NCBI GenBank assembly: GCA_903643055.1
Contig: CAHJWV010000400.1
Location: forward strand, 1-6,317
Direction of reading: 5' to 3'
Source of the DNA: Burkholderiales bacterium
Lineage (GTDB): Bacteria > Pseudomonadota > Gammaproteobacteria > Burkholderiales > Burkholderiaceae
DNA: 6,317 nucleotides
This document shows, in pieces, positions 5,965-6,317 of the stretch. The notes beneath the pieces are model-generated. The model searched no databases. It worked only from the letters and a program-made list of their open reading frames with translations, and was not told the DNA's origin. The stretch's first letter is position 1. Every line of letters begins with the position of its first letter. Position numbers and translations under genes: made by a program.

Positions 5965-6317
5965 TCATGGCGCTATTGCTACCGACCGCGACAAGCCAAG
6001 CTCCGCCGCAGTGGCCGCGCGGATTACCCTCGTGACACGCCGCACAGATCGCGCGGGGCACTGGAGGGCAAGCAGCGGCGACGCTACGCAGATGGACCAC
6101 CCGTCATCGAGGCACATCGAAAAACGGTGCTCTTCGCGCAGGCCGTCCTCGACGGCGACGAGGTAGATGCGGCCAGGTATCTGTCCGCTGACTTCGGAAA
6201 TCGCGGGTTCGACCAAACGGATCGCATAGACCTCCACCGGCTTGGCGCCGAAGTGCGGATGCGTGATCGTCTTCACCTCATAGCCGCGCCACGGCAGCTC
6301 AATCCGCCGCTCGATAT
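5965..6317 (-). CDS. Unrecognised protein of the integrated element, partial at the window edge
   Basis: I do not recognise this protein. The frame is open from the window edge to a TGA at 5965-5967, giving at least 117 residues. A GTG at 6276 would give 103 residues, but the frame continues upstream as IERRIELPWRGYEVKTITHP with protein-like composition, so the true start is probably beyond 6317. The sequence looks like a compact alpha/beta protein, with alternating hydrophobic segments (VEVYAIRLVEPAI, RIYLVAVEDG, GWSICVASPLLALQC) and a basic C-terminal tail containing RSVRRVTRVIRAA. There is no signal peptide or membrane segment. It lies 35 bases upstream of the excisionase-like gene on the same strand, and the hypothetical, xis-like and int genes may be co-transcribed. 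It may be a phage or island accessory protein; function is unknown. Confidence 0.65.
   Translation of the reverse strand, partial: IERRIELPWRGYEVKTITHPHFGAKPVEVYAIRLVEPAISEVSGQIPGRIYLVAVEDGLREEHRFSMCLDDGWSICVASPLLALQCPARSVRRVTRVIRAATAAELGLSRSVAIAP

Noticed and set aside
4446..6317. CRISPR array, insertion sequence or defence cassette in the element
   Set aside because: No regularly spaced repeats, transposase or defence-type motifs are visible; the segment contains only the int, xis-like and one unrecognised gene.

Overview
The window reads as a GC-rich betaproteobacterial chromosome, most like Burkholderiales. The evidence is gene order: the 5' end of a phosphoenolpyruvate carboxylase gene (ppc) diverges from a heme cluster hemC-hemD-hemX-hemY. 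Genus cannot be fixed from the sequence alone. A mobile element begins at the tRNA gene that follows the cluster.

Layout. Bases 1-156 (minus strand) hold the start of ppc, but the outermost bases look like a sequencing or library artefact: an Illumina-adapter-like 9-mer followed by a 17-base inverted copy of bases 74-90. Bases 157-252 are the divergent ppc/hemC control region. From 253 to 4343, four tightly packed plus-strand genes follow. HemC (hydroxymethylbilane synthase) and HemD (uroporphyrinogen-III synthase) catalyse consecutive steps from porphobilinogen to uroporphyrinogen III. HemX and HemY are inner-membrane accessory proteins of the same cluster whose biochemical role is not settled. 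hemD/hemX overlap by 4 bases (for the preferred hemX start) and hemX/hemY by 1 base, which suggests a translationally coupled operon.

A complete tRNA-Arg with anticodon ACG lies at 4369-4445, with an extended -10 promoter before it and a rho-independent terminator after it. Base composition then becomes visibly more AT-rich and every gene is on the minus strand: a tyrosine recombinase (integrase, 4548-5714), an overlapping small DNA-binding protein of the excisionase/AlpA type (5510-5929), and an unrecognised protein that runs off the right edge (5965-6317). This is the integrase-proximal end of a phage-like element or genomic island, probably integrated into the 3' part of the tRNA-Arg gene. 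The other end and the cargo are outside the window.

Most of the window is ordinary. The points deserving a second look are the artefact at the left edge, the long int/xis overlap, the tandem 11-base repeats beside the integrase, and the tRNA-Arg junction. I see no convincing new biological system in these bases.
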